The notes under the pieces are model-generated. The model was not told where the DNA came from. It saw only the letters and a program-made list of their open reading frames with translations, and made no database searches. Source: Actinomycetota bacterium (GTDB lineage Bacteria > Actinomycetota > Acidimicrobiia > IMCC26256). From it: a DNA stretch of 8,267 bases. Position 1 is the stretch's first letter; every line of letters starts with the position of its first letter. The DNA lies in assembly GCA_009702955.1 (NCBI GenBank), contig WLHA01000034.1:1-8267 (forward strand), in the 5' to 3' direction. Below, one piece after another: positions 1 through 5,850 of the stretch. The translations under genes and the position numbers were made by a program.

Positions 1-379
1 GAACGTCGAAGGTCACTCCATCTGGGGCCTCCACGAAGACTGGGTGCGAGAAACCTACCTGCACCTCAATCTTGGTCGGGCTCTGAGGAATTGCACGATA
101 ACCAACGCCTACGATCTCGAGCTCCCTGGTGAAGCCCACAGATACACCTGTCACCATGTTGGAGACAAGAGAACGTGTGAGTCCGTGGAGAGCGCGGTTC
201 TGGCGTTCGTCATCGGGTCGGGTTACAAGGAGGTCATCGCCATCGCGTGCGACCGTGATGGTCGGCGGAGCGTCGATCTCGAGAGTTCCCTTGGGTCCCT
301 TTACGGTGATGTGAGAACCAGTGATGGTTACCTCAACGCCTGCGGGGAGAGTTATGGGCTGCTTACCAATACGAGACAT
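1..379 (-). CDS. rplF: 50S ribosomal protein L6, 5' part (runs off window start)
   Basis: L6 of the large subunit binds 23S rRNA near the GTPase-associated region and the factor-binding site. The frame starts with ATG at 379 and reads MSRIGKQPITLPAGVEVTI, a typical bacterial L6 start. Further on come the conserved core segments NRALHGLTRSLVSNMV and GVGYRA, followed by GFSHPV. The window holds 126 codons plus one base. Bacterial L6 is about 178-180 residues, so roughly the last 50 residues lie outside. The start lies 4 bases after the rpsH stop codon. The sequence just upstream (CTGGTAATCAC) has no good Shine-Dalgarno core, so initiation probably depends on ribosomes finishing rpsH. The identification is secure; only the 3' end is missing. 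Confidence 0.97.
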   Translation of the reverse strand, partial: MSRIGKQPITLPAGVEVTITGSHITVKGPKGTLEIDAPPTITVARDGDDLLVTRPDDERQNRALHGLTRSLVSNMVTGVSVGFTRELEIVGVGYRAIPQSPTKIEVQVGFSHPVFVEAPDGVTFDV

Positions 380-383
380 GTGA

Positions 384-788
384 TTACCAGACGTGGCAGA
401 GCACTTCGCCACCGATGCGACGCTTGCGCGCCTCACGGTCGGTGACGAGACCCTTGTTGGTAGAGAGCACGGCAATTCCGAATCCGCCGAGTACGCGAGC
501 GACCGAGTCGGCCTTCGAATACACACGCAGACCTGGCTTCGATACTCGCTTGATGCCAGAGATCGTTCGCTTACGCTCGGGGGTGTACTTCATGTAAACA
601 GTGAGGCGTTGTCCAGGGCGAATGGGGTCGTCCTCGACCTCGTAGCCCTCGATGTAGCCCTCGCTCAGCAGAACTTTCGCGAGTGCTTCCTTGACTTTCG
701 AGGAAGGCATCGACGTTGTGTCATGCATAGCGATGTTTGCGTTGCGGATGCGTGTAAGCATGTCCGCGATGGGGTCGGTCATTGTCAT
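384..788 (-). CDS. rpsH: 30S ribosomal protein S8
   Basis: S8 is a primary 16S rRNA-binding protein of the 30S central domain. In E. coli it also represses the spc operon by binding its mRNA near rplE. The 134-residue product is full length for the family. It starts MTMTDPIADMLTRIRNAN, as in many actinobacteria, and has the C-terminal signature LSTNKGLVTDREARKRRIGG at residues 108-127, ending GEVLCHVW. ATG at 788 is preferred over the ATG two codons later because an AGGAAGG Shine-Dalgarno sequence lies about 7 bases upstream and the MTMTDP start is the usual one. It follows rpsN by 13 bases and precedes rplF by 4. I saw no obvious copy of the S8-binding fold, but I could not test this by folding. 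Confidence 0.98.
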   Translation of the reverse strand: MTMTDPIADMLTRIRNANIAMHDTTSMPSSKVKEALAKVLLSEGYIEGYEVEDDPIRPGQRLTVYMKYTPERKRTISGIKRVSKPGLRVYSKADSVARVLGGFGIAVLSTNKGLVTDREARKRRIGGEVLCHVW

Positions 789-801
789 TGGATCGCCTTC
801 C

Positions 802-987
802 TCACCACGACGCCTTGGTCACGCCAGGCACTTCGCCTGCGTGAATGAGCTCGCGTAGGCAGATTCGGCATAGGCCGAACTTGCGGTACACCGCTCGCGC
901 TCGACCGCATTTACGGCACCGCGAGTAACCGCGGACCTTAAACTTTGGCTCACGCTGCTGCTTATTAACTAATGCTTTTTTAGCCAT
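802..987 (-). CDS. rpsN: 30S ribosomal protein S14, zinc-binding (type Z)
   Basis: S14 sits in the 30S head and contacts 16S rRNA helices along with S3 and S10. The product is 61 residues, the short zinc form (often named rpsZ or rpsN1), starting MAKKALVNKQQREPKFKV. Two CxxC pairs are visible, Cys24/Cys27 and Cys40/Cys43, which form the zinc knuckle. The frame stays open further upstream, but ATG at 987 is where homology begins; the longer version would read out of frame through the end of rplE. The start is 4 bases after the rplE TAG. Only a weak Shine-Dalgarno sequence (GTGGGTTAG) precedes it, so coupling to rplE is likely. An A6 run lies in codons 2-4. Many actinobacteria keep a second, zinc-free S14 elsewhere; none is in this window. 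Confidence 0.98.
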   Translation of the reverse strand: MAKKALVNKQQREPKFKVRGYSRCRKCGRARAVYRKFGLCRICLRELIHAGEVPGVTKASW

Positions 988-991
988 GTGC

Positions 992-1549
992 CTAACCCAC
1001 GTTCTCGGTGCGTCTGAACGGAAATCCGAGTGCTCGCAAGAGCGCTCGTCCCTCGTCGTCGGTACGTGCGGAGGAGACGATGGTGATGTCCATTCCACGC
1101 GTTGTGTCGATTTTGTCGTACTCAATCTCAGGGAAGATCAATTGCTCGGTCACACCAAACGTGTAGTTGCCGTGTCCGTCGAATGATTTGGGGCTAAGCC
1201 CGCGGAAGTCACGAATGCGAGGAATCGCCAGAGTTACAAGGCGGTCATAGAACTCCCACATACGAGCTCCTCGGAGAGTCACCTTTGCTCCGATTGCATT
1301 TCCCTCACGCAGTTTGAATCCAGCGATTGAGGTCTTTGCCTTCGTGATCAGGGGCTTCTGTCCCGAGATTGTTGTGAGGTCTGCAACTGCACCATCAAGC
1401 AAGGAGGCCTGCTGGGTTGCCCCACCTACACCCATGTTGATGACGATCTTCTGGAGTCGCGGAACCTGCATCACATTGATGAGCCCAAGCTCAGTGCGCA
1501 GAGCTTCACGAAGCTCAGACTCGTATCGTTCTTTAAGACGCGGAGCCAT
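992..1549 (-). CDS. rplE: 50S ribosomal protein L5
   Basis: L5 binds 5S rRNA and helps fix the central protuberance to the 50S subunit; it also contacts the P-site tRNA and forms bridge B1b with S13. The product is 185 residues starting MAPRLKERYESELREAL. Family landmarks are PRLQKIVINMGVGGA (residues 30-44), GQKPLITKAKTSIAGFKLRE (63-82), IPRIRDFRGL (109-118) and DITIVSSARTDDEGRALL near the end. The frame runs 27 codons further upstream into rplX, but ATG at 1549 is the homologous start. It overlaps the rplX stop as TAATG and has GGAGGGGA about 7 bases upstream, inside the last codons of rplX. Translation is therefore probably coupled to L24. Confidence 0.98.
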   Translation of the reverse strand: MAPRLKERYESELREALRTELGLINVMQVPRLQKIVINMGVGGATQQASLLDGAVADLTTISGQKPLITKAKTSIAGFKLREGNAIGAKVTLRGARMWEFYDRLVTLAIPRIRDFRGLSPKSFDGHGNYTFGVTEQLIFPEIEYDKIDTTRGMDITIVSSARTDDEGRALLRALGFPFRRTENVG

Positions 1550-1854
1550 TAGAGGTCCCCTCCACACTTGCGGCAGGTACGCCGTTTCTTCTCGCCCTCG
1601 AACTTCATTCCGATGCGAGTGGGTCCGCACTTCGAGCAGACGATGGCGACGTTAGAGACATGGATCGGCATCTCTTTATCGATGATTCCGCCCTGGGTCG
1701 TCGCCGAAGTAGCACGCTGATGGCGCTTGGCCATGTTGATTCCACCATCGACGATGACCTTGTCGGTAGCGATAATTACACGGATCACTTCGCCCTCTTT
1801 GCCGAGGTCCTTGCCAGCTATGACTCTGACTTTGTCTCCCTTACGGATACGCAT
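1549..1854 (-). CDS. rplX: 50S ribosomal protein L24 with four-cysteine C-terminus
   Basis: L24 is an early assembly initiator of the 50S subunit and lies near the exit tunnel opening. The 101-residue protein has the KOW motif at its start (MRIRKGDKVRVIAGKDLGKE, residues 1-20) and the usual VDGGINMAKRHQ segment. The C-terminal part carries two CxxC pairs, Cys73/Cys76 (CSKC) and Cys94/Cys97 (CRKC), about 17 residues apart. This looks like a zinc ribbon of the kind known in cysteine-containing bacterial L24 forms. Metal binding is inferred from the spacing. The start overlaps the rplN stop by one base (TGATG) and is served by an unusually complete Shine-Dalgarno sequence. The stop overlaps the rplE start in TAATG. 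Confidence 0.98.
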   Translation of the reverse strand: MRIRKGDKVRVIAGKDLGKEGEVIRVIIATDKVIVDGGINMAKRHQRATSATTQGGIIDKEMPIHVSNVAIVCSKCGPTRIGMKFEGEKKRRTCRKCGGDL

Positions 1855-2222
1855 CAGATCACCTCCGGTGCGAGCGAGACGATACGCATGAACTTTTTGT
1901 CACGCAGTTCGCGACCAACTGGTCCGAAGATGCGAGTACCACGAGGCTGCATTGCGTCATTGATAAGAACTGCTGCGTTCTCATCAAATCGAATGTATGA
2001 GCCATCTGCGCGGCGCTTCTCTTTCTTGACACGAACAACTACGCACTTAACAACATCGCCCTTCTTTACAGCGGCACCAGGCTGGGCAGCCTTGACCGAT
2101 GCAACGAAGACATCTCCGATGCTGGCATAGCGACGACGGGTTCCGCCGAGGACCTTTATGCAAAGGACCTCTTTGGCACCGGAGTTGTCGGCAACCTTGA
2201 GTCTGCTCTCTTGCTGAATCAT
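1854..2222 (-). CDS. rplN: 50S ribosomal protein L14
   Basis: L14 lies on the 50S interface side, contacts L19 and 16S helix 14 (bridge B8), and is the docking site of the silencing factor RsfS in bacteria. The 122-residue product matches the normal family length. It starts MIQQESRLKVADNSGAKEVL, carries the central VKKGDVVKCVVVRVKKE stretch and the signature AVLINDAMQPRGTRIFGPV, and ends SLAPEVI. ATG at 2222 is preceded by GGGAGAG, 9 bases after the rpsQ stop. In E. coli rplN opens a separately transcribed spc operon. Here the 9-base gap leaves no room for a promoter, so it is most likely transcribed from upstream as part of the S10 cluster. Confidence 0.98.
   Translation of the reverse strand: MIQQESRLKVADNSGAKEVLCIKVLGGTRRRYASIGDVFVASVKAAQPGAAVKKGDVVKCVVVRVKKEKRRADGSYIRFDENAAVLINDAMQPRGTRIFGPVGRELRDKKFMRIVSLAPEVI
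1857..1866 (-). promoter_or_regulatory. Near-perfect Shine-Dalgarno of rplX inside the rplN 3' end
   Basis: On the minus strand these ten bases read GGAGGTGATC. That matches the full complement of the conserved 16S rRNA 3' tail (GATCACCTCC) without a mismatch. The GGAGG core ends 7 bases before the rplX ATG. The same bases encode the last residues of L14 (Glu-Val-Ile after Pro), so the signal is embedded in coding sequence. It is the most complete ribosome binding site I saw in the window. Confidence 0.85.
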
Positions 2223-2231
2223 TTTCTCTCC

Positions 2232-2555
2232 CTACCTTGCCCGCTCGAGAATCTCGACGACTCGCCAGCGCTTAAGGCGTGACATCGGGCGAGTCTCAGT
2301 GATGCGCACACGGTCGCCTTCACGTACCTCGTTGTTCTCATCGTGAGCGTAAAGCTTTGTTGTGCGCTGGACTGTCTTGCGGTAACGACGGTGACGTACC
2401 CGATCGATTACTGCAACAACAACCGTCTTGTCCTGCTTAACTGAGACTGCGACACCTTCACGCACTTTGCGTGCGTTACGGGTTGCAGTTGTCTCGGCCT
2501 GTTCGGCCTCAGTCACTTCAGTATTGATGGTCTCGGTCTGTTCGGTCTCGCTCAT
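2232..2555 (-). CDS. rpsQ: 30S ribosomal protein S17 with acidic N-terminal extension
   Basis: S17 is a primary 16S rRNA-binding protein of the 5' domain with an OB-type fold. The core is clear from about residue 30: REGVAVSVKQDKTVVVAVID, then the family signature RTTKLYAHDENNEVREGD RV and TRPMSRLKRWRVVEILERAR at the end. The total of 107 residues compares with about 84 in E. coli. The extra N-terminal 25 residues are rich in Glu and Thr (7 Glu in the first 22 residues, no Lys or Arg before residue 26). Shorter extensions are usual in actinobacterial S17. ATG at 2555 forms an ATGA overlap with the rpmC stop and has GAGGAG upstream, so I keep the extension. A start nearer residue 30 is less likely because no internal ATG precedes the core. 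Confidence 0.97.
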   Translation of the reverse strand: MSETEQTETINTEVTEAEQAETTATRNARKVREGVAVSVKQDKTVVVAVIDRVRHRRYRKTVQRTTKLYAHDENNEVREGDRVRITETRPMSRLKRWRVVEILERAR

Positions 2556-2788
2556 GCGTTCTCCTCGGCAGCCTCTGCCGCTGCGATCTCGCGCTCACGC
2601 ACGATGGTCTTGATACGTGCGATGTAACGACGCACATGGGTAATACGCGAAGAGTTCTCAACCTGACCGGTGGCTAGTTGAAAGCGCAGGTTGAACTGCT
2701 CTTCCTTTGCCTCGGAGAGTTTGGCGAGAAGATCTGCATCGTTGAGTTCAACGAGCGTGTTCGGTCTGAATTCTTTGATTCCAGCCAT
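2552..2788 (-). CDS. rpmC: 50S ribosomal protein L29
   Basis: L29 sits beside L23 at the polypeptide exit tunnel and contributes to the docking site of the signal recognition particle and trigger factor. The 78-residue product is in the usual size range. It has the expected two-helix layout, with ELNDADLLAKLSEAKEEQFN, then the family segment LRFQLATGQVENSSRI, then a basic second helix (HVRRYIARIKTIVRERE). A short Ala/Glu tail (AAAEAAEENA) ends the protein. Its final codons GAG GAG AAC supply the Shine-Dalgarno sequence of rpsQ. The start overlaps the rplP stop by one base (TGATG), with GAGGAGG upstream. Confidence 0.97.
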   Translation of the reverse strand: MAGIKEFRPNTLVELNDADLLAKLSEAKEEQFNLRFQLATGQVENSSRITHVRRYIARIKTIVREREIAAAEAAEENA

Positions 2789-3204
2789 CAGGCCTCCTCA
2801 CGTCTAACTACGAAGCGCGTCTTGATCGGAAGTTTGTGCATTGCTAGGCGCATGGCTTCGCGTGCAACTTCTTCAGTAACTCCGGAGAGCTCGAACATGA
2901 TGCGACCTGGCTTAACAACTGCAACCCAGTGCTCAGGGTTTCCCTTGCCAGAACCCATACGGGTCTCAGCAGGCTTCTGAGTAACTGGTTTGTCAGGGAA
3001 GATCGTGATCCATACCTTGCCACCACGCTTGATGTGGCGAGTCATGGCAATACGCGAAGCCTCAATCTGGCGGTTGGTGATCCAACCAGGCTCAAGTGCT
3101 TGGATCCCGAAGTCTCCATATGTAACGCGCGATCCGCCCTTAGCGATGCCGCTCATGCGACCACGCTGGACCTTGCGATGACGAACTCTCTTAGGCATCA
3201 ACAT
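2788..3204 (-). CDS. rplP: 50S ribosomal protein L16
   Basis: L16 is a late-assembling 50S protein that helps position A-site tRNA near the peptidyl transferase centre. The 138-residue product is the normal length. It begins MLMPKRVRHRKVQRGRMSG and holds the hallmark KRGGKVWITIFPDKPVTQ (residues 59-76), then KPAETRMGSGKGNPEHWVAV. Arg82 in this loop corresponds to the arginine hydroxylated by YcfD/RoxA in E. coli. ATG at 3204 is chosen because MLxP is the conserved actinobacterial start; a second ATG two codons later cannot be excluded. GAGG lies about 6 bases upstream, and the gap after rpsC is 8 bases. Its last codons (GAG GAG GCC) form the rpmC ribosome binding site. Confidence 0.98.
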   Translation of the reverse strand: MLMPKRVRHRKVQRGRMSGIAKGGSRVTYGDFGIQALEPGWITNRQIEASRIAMTRHIKRGGKVWITIFPDKPVTQKPAETRMGSGKGNPEHWVAVVKPGRIMFELSGVTEEVAREAMRLAMHKLPIKTRFVVRREEA

Positions 3205-3212
3205 AGCTAGCC

Positions 3213-4139
3213 TCAGTCCTCGTCGCCGTGGAACTTAGGAGCCTCGTGGTGCGCTCGCGTGCGACGCTCGATCTCTTCTTCCTCTGCCAAGAGGCGCTCG
3301 AGCTCGGGGTCAGCTTCCTTAATAACTGGAGTTGCTTCAAGGTTGATGTCATCAGAGACATTCGTTGAGTCGACTGAGACTGACTCATCTGCAGGTCGAC
3401 GACGCCCTCCACCAGCGGTTACTACACGGCGAACTCCAGGGGCAGTAGGAGCCTCACCAGCAGCGAGTGCTGCCTCTTGGGAGATCTTCTCGTCAGAGAC
3501 CTGCTTGTAGGGAAGGATGTCACCTTTGTAGATCCATACCTTGACACCGATGCGGCCGAATGTTGTCTTGGCCTCAGATGCTCCGTAGTCAATATCAGCA
3601 CGCAGTGTGTGCAGAGGGACGCGGCCCTCGCGGTACCACTCCTTGCGGCTCATCTCAGCGCCGCCGAGGCGACCACTGACCTGAACTCGAATACCGAGAG
3701 CTCCGGCCTTCATTGCGGTCTGCACAGCACGCTTCATTGCACGCCTAAACGAAACGCGTCCTGCGAGCTGGTCTCCAACACCCTGAGCGATCAGCGCGGC
3801 ATCGAGCTCGGGCTGCTTAATCTCTTGGATGTTGAAGTGAATCTTGTTGTTGCCTGTGATCTTGAAGAGTCCGGTACGAAGACGGTCTGCCTCTGCACCA
3901 CGACGACCAATGACGATTCCTGGACGCGCTGTGAATACATCGATTCTCAGCTTGTCGCCAGAACGCTCGATCTCGATGCGGCTCACCATTGCACGCTCAA
4001 GCTGTGTGCGCAGGTAGTCGCGGATCTTCCAGTCCTCAATTAGAAACTCTGTATACGCCTTATTATCGGCGAACCATCGTGACTTCCAGTCGGTAGTAAT
4101 ACCGAGGCGGAAGCCATACGGATTGACTTTCTGTCCCAT
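3213..4139 (-). CDS. rpsC: 30S ribosomal protein S3 with long C-terminal tail
   Basis: S3 lies in the 30S head at the mRNA entry channel and takes part in mRNA helicase activity with S4 and S5. The core is complete: MGQKVNPYGFRLGI start, a type II KH domain with the GRRG loop at residues 78-81 (ARPGIVIGRRGAEADRL), and the S3 C-terminal signature GALGIRVQVSGRLGGAEMSR followed by GRVPLHTLRADIDYG. The core ends near residue 214 (WIYKGDILPYKQ). About 94 further residues follow, giving 308 in total against 233 in E. coli. This tail begins Ala/Gly/Arg-rich (VVTAGGGRRRP), then turns acidic (PELERLLAEEEEIERR) and ends HHEAPKFHGDED. Tails on S3 are common in actinobacteria; this one looks long. ATG overlaps the rplV stop in TAATG, with GGAGG 10 bases upstream. 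Confidence 0.98.
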   Translation of the reverse strand: MGQKVNPYGFRLGITTDWKSRWFADNKAYTEFLIEDWKIRDYLRTQLERAMVSRIEIERSGDKLRIDVFTARPGIVIGRRGAEADRLRTGLFKITGNNKIHFNIQEIKQPELDAALIAQGVGDQLAGRVSFRRAMKRAVQTAMKAGALGIRVQVSGRLGGAEMSRKEWYREGRVPLHTLRADIDYGASEAKTTFGRIGVKVWIYKGDILPYKQVSDEKISQEAALAAGEAPTAPGVRRVVTAGGGRRRPADESVSVDSTNVSDDINLEATPVIKEADPELERLLAEEEEIERRTRAHHEAPKFHGDED

Positions 4140-4729
4140 TACTCGGACGCCTCCGTGGTCTCCTCGACCTCAGACTCAGCCGACTCAGCCACTGGGGCTT
4201 CCTCCGGCTCGCTGTGATCGTGGTCGTGGTCATGATCATGGTCATGATCGTGATCGTGGTTGTGCTCGGCCTGTGCCTCTGCTGCACGTGATGCAGCTCG
4301 ACGGCGCGCACGGTTGGCTTGAGTTGCTCCGCCTCCACCACGTCGCTCGGAGCGCGCACGGTGAAGCTCAAGAGCCTCGTCGGGCATGCGGTCTACGACA
4401 ATTGTGATGTGGCTGGTGCGCTTGCGAATCTTTGTAGCGCGACCACGAGCACGTGGCCTCCAACGCTTCGCAGTAGGTCCTTCATCGGCCCAGCAGGCGC
4501 TAACGAAAAGCTCCTCAGGGTCGAGATGATCGTTGTGCTCGGCATTGGCGATTGCTGAGTTCAGCAACTTGCCAATCTCCTCTGCTGCACCGCGCTCACA
4601 GAACTGAAGCACATCGCGAGCCTCATCAATGCTGAGTCCGCGAATGAGCCCAAGAACTGCACGCACCTTGTTAGGTGCGATACCGCAGTGGCTAAGTGTT
4701 GCTTGAGTGCCTTGAACGTCAGACCTCAT
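4139..4729 (-). CDS. rplV: 50S ribosomal protein L22 with His-Asp repeat tail
   Basis: L22 lies at the 50S surface by the exit tunnel and sends a beta-hairpin into it, forming part of the constriction with L4. The core (residues 1 to about 113) is normal. It has IAPNKVRAVLGLIRGLSIDE (17-36), LLNSAIANAEHN, the tunnel hairpin GPTAKRWRPRARGRATKIRK (84-103) and the closing RTSHITIVV. E. coli L22 stops near this point at 110 residues; here a tail of about 83 residues follows. The tail is first basic and Ala/Arg-rich (GGGGATQANRARRRAASRAA). It then has a strict alternating His-Asp tract (residues 156-172) and ends in an acidic stretch (SEPEEAPVAESAESEVEETT). The tail is in frame and the rpsC signal lies inside its end, so it is a real part of the gene. 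ATG at 4729 overlaps the rpsS stop in ATGA. Confidence 0.97.
   Translation of the reverse strand: MRSDVQGTQATLSHCGIAPNKVRAVLGLIRGLSIDEARDVLQFCERGAAEEIGKLLNSAIANAEHNDHLDPEELFVSACWADEGPTAKRWRPRARGRATKIRKRTSHITIVVDRMPDEALELHRARSERRGGGGATQANRARRRAASRAAEAQAEHNHDHDHDHDHDHDHDHSEPEEAPVAESAESEVEETTEASE
4214..4264 (-). repeat. In-frame His-Asp dipeptide repeat in L22
   Basis: Seventeen codons of rplV encode HNHDHDHDHDHDHDHDH (residues 156-172; 9 His, 7 Asp, 1 Asn). In DNA terms this is an imperfect hexamer repeat. His is written as both CAC and CAT, and Asp as both GAT and GAC, in a mixed order. The dipeptide pattern is therefore kept better than the DNA pattern. This argues against a very recent slippage expansion and suggests some constraint on the protein. 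His-Asp tracts of this kind are known from zinc and nickel handling proteins; binding here is inference only. Confidence 0.95.
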
Positions 4730-5004
4730 CGACGCACGACCTTCTCCTGGCCGGCGTGGTACCGGAAGGTGCGGGTAGGCGCGAACTCGCCGAGCTTGTG
4801 ACCAACCATCGGCTCGGAGAGGAACACGGGGACGTGCTTACGTCCATCGTGAACCGCGATCGTGTGGCCGACCATGTCGGGGGTGATCGTTGAACGGCGG
4901 GACCAGGTCTTGATCACCTTGTGCTCGCCGGCCGCGTTTTGACGCTCGACCTTCAAGAGAAGGTGCTCATCAACAAATGGGCCTTTTTTTAGACTGCGTG
5001 GCAT
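4726..5004 (-). CDS. rpsS: 30S ribosomal protein S19
   Basis: S19 forms a complex with S13 in the 30S head and contributes to contacts with the 50S central protuberance. The 92-residue product matches the usual length. It starts MPRSLKKGPFVDEHLL and holds TWSRRSTITPDMVGHTIAVH, then the signature MVGHKLGEFAPTRTF (residues 66-80). It begins 7 bases after the rplB stop, with GGAGGT and AGGT elements in the upstream 15 bases. Its stop overlaps the rplV start in ATGA. The codons Leu-Lys-Lys-Gly near the start contain an A7 run (4984-4990). Confidence 0.98.
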   Translation of the reverse strand: MPRSLKKGPFVDEHLLLKVERQNAAGEHKVIKTWSRRSTITPDMVGHTIAVHDGRKHVPVFLSEPMVGHKLGEFAPTRTFRYHAGQEKVVRR

Positions 5005-5011
5005 GTTTTAC

Positions 5012-5848
5012 CTACCTCCGTGAACCGCGTGTGCGGCGGCGGCGAATGATCATCTTGTCGGAGGCCTTGCCTCGCTTGCGTGTTCGTCCTTCAGGCTTAC
5101 CCCATGGTGAAACAGGGTGACGCCCACCAGAAGACTTACCTTCTCCACCACCAAGTGGGTGGTCAACAGGGTTCATAGCCACACCGCGGGTCTGCGGGCG
5201 CTTGCCCTTCCAGCGGTTACGACCGGCCTTACCAATTGAGATAAGTGATGCCTCGGCGTTACCGACAGAACCAACCGTTGCACGGCAGTCAATCGGAACA
5301 CGACGCATCTCGGTCGATGGGAGACGAATAGTTGCGTATAGGCCTTCTTTAGCGACGAGTTGAATCGAAGCGCCAGCGCCGCGACCTAACTTCGCCCCTG
5401 CTCCAGGCTTCATCTCAACATTGTGGACAACGGTACCGACTGGGATGTAGCGCAGAGGTAGCGCGTTTCCTGGGCGAATATCTGCGCCTTGACCACTCTG
5501 GAGCATGTCTCCAACCTGGATACCAGCTGGCGCAATGATGTAACGCTTCTCGCCATCGCGGTAGTGCAGAAGTGCAATACGTGCGTTGCGGTTCGGGTCG
5601 TACTCAATCGCTGCAACCTTTGCGGGGATGCTGTCTTTCTCGCGCTTGAAGTCGATGATGCGGTACTGGCGCTTGTGGCCTCCACCGCGGTGACGCGATG
5701 TTGTACGACCATAGGAGTTACGTCCACCGGTACGCGGCTTAGGCGCAAGGAGTGACTTCTCAGGGCGATCCTTGGTGATCTCGGCGAAATCCGAGACGGT
5801 CTGGAACCTGCGCCCTGGGCTTGTGGGTTTACGTTTACGAATGGCCAT
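5012..5848 (-). CDS. rplB: 50S ribosomal protein L2
   Basis: L2 is a primary 23S rRNA-binding protein needed for subunit joining and for peptidyl transferase activity. The 278-residue product is full length. It starts MAIRKRKPTSPGRRFQTVSD, has TSRHRGGGHKRQYRIIDFKR (50-69), the SH3-like middle (PGAGAKLGRGAGASIQLVAK) and the C-terminal signature region RGVAMNPVDHPLGGGEGKSS (221-240), followed by GGRHPVSPWGKPEGRTRK. The PEGRTR segment is typical of actinobacteria. His230, matching the His229 of mature E. coli L2 implicated in peptidyl transferase activity, is kept. The second His of the common HPH triplet is Leu232 (CTT codon). The start is 2 bases after the rplW TAA, with GGGAG about 8 bases upstream. 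Confidence 0.98.
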   Translation of the reverse strand: MAIRKRKPTSPGRRFQTVSDFAEITKDRPEKSLLAPKPRTGGRNSYGRTTSRHRGGGHKRQYRIIDFKREKDSIPAKVAAIEYDPNRNARIALLHYRDGEKRYIIAPAGIQVGDMLQSGQGADIRPGNALPLRYIPVGTVVHNVEMKPGAGAKLGRGAGASIQLVAKEGLYATIRLPSTEMRRVPIDCRATVGSVGNAEASLISIGKAGRNRWKGKRPQTRGVAMNPVDHPLGGGEGKSSGGRHPVSPWGKPEGRTRKRGKASDKMIIRRRRTRGSRR

Positions 5849-5850
5849 AA

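Noticed and set aside
988..1125. Upstream extension of rpsN (46 codons) inside rplE
   Set aside because: It overlaps L5 codons in another frame; S14 homology starts exactly at MAKKAL.
3477..4043. 188-codon plus-strand frame opposite rpsC, plus similar long frames at 393-848 and 1660-2130
   Set aside because: They lie wholly antisense to well-conserved ribosomal genes, resemble no family I know and have no ribosome binding context. They are by-products of codon bias on the other strand.
4214..4264. His-Asp repeat as a CRISPR or tandem DNA repeat element
   Set aside because: The unit is six bases, in frame and with mixed synonymous codons inside rplV. It is a coding low-complexity tract.
4984..4990. 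A AAA AAA heptamer near the rpsS start as a -1 frameshift site
   Set aside because: The heptamer is in the correct phase, but a shifted ribosome would stop within a few codons. The bases follow from the conserved Leu-Lys-Lys, so no useful product is expected.
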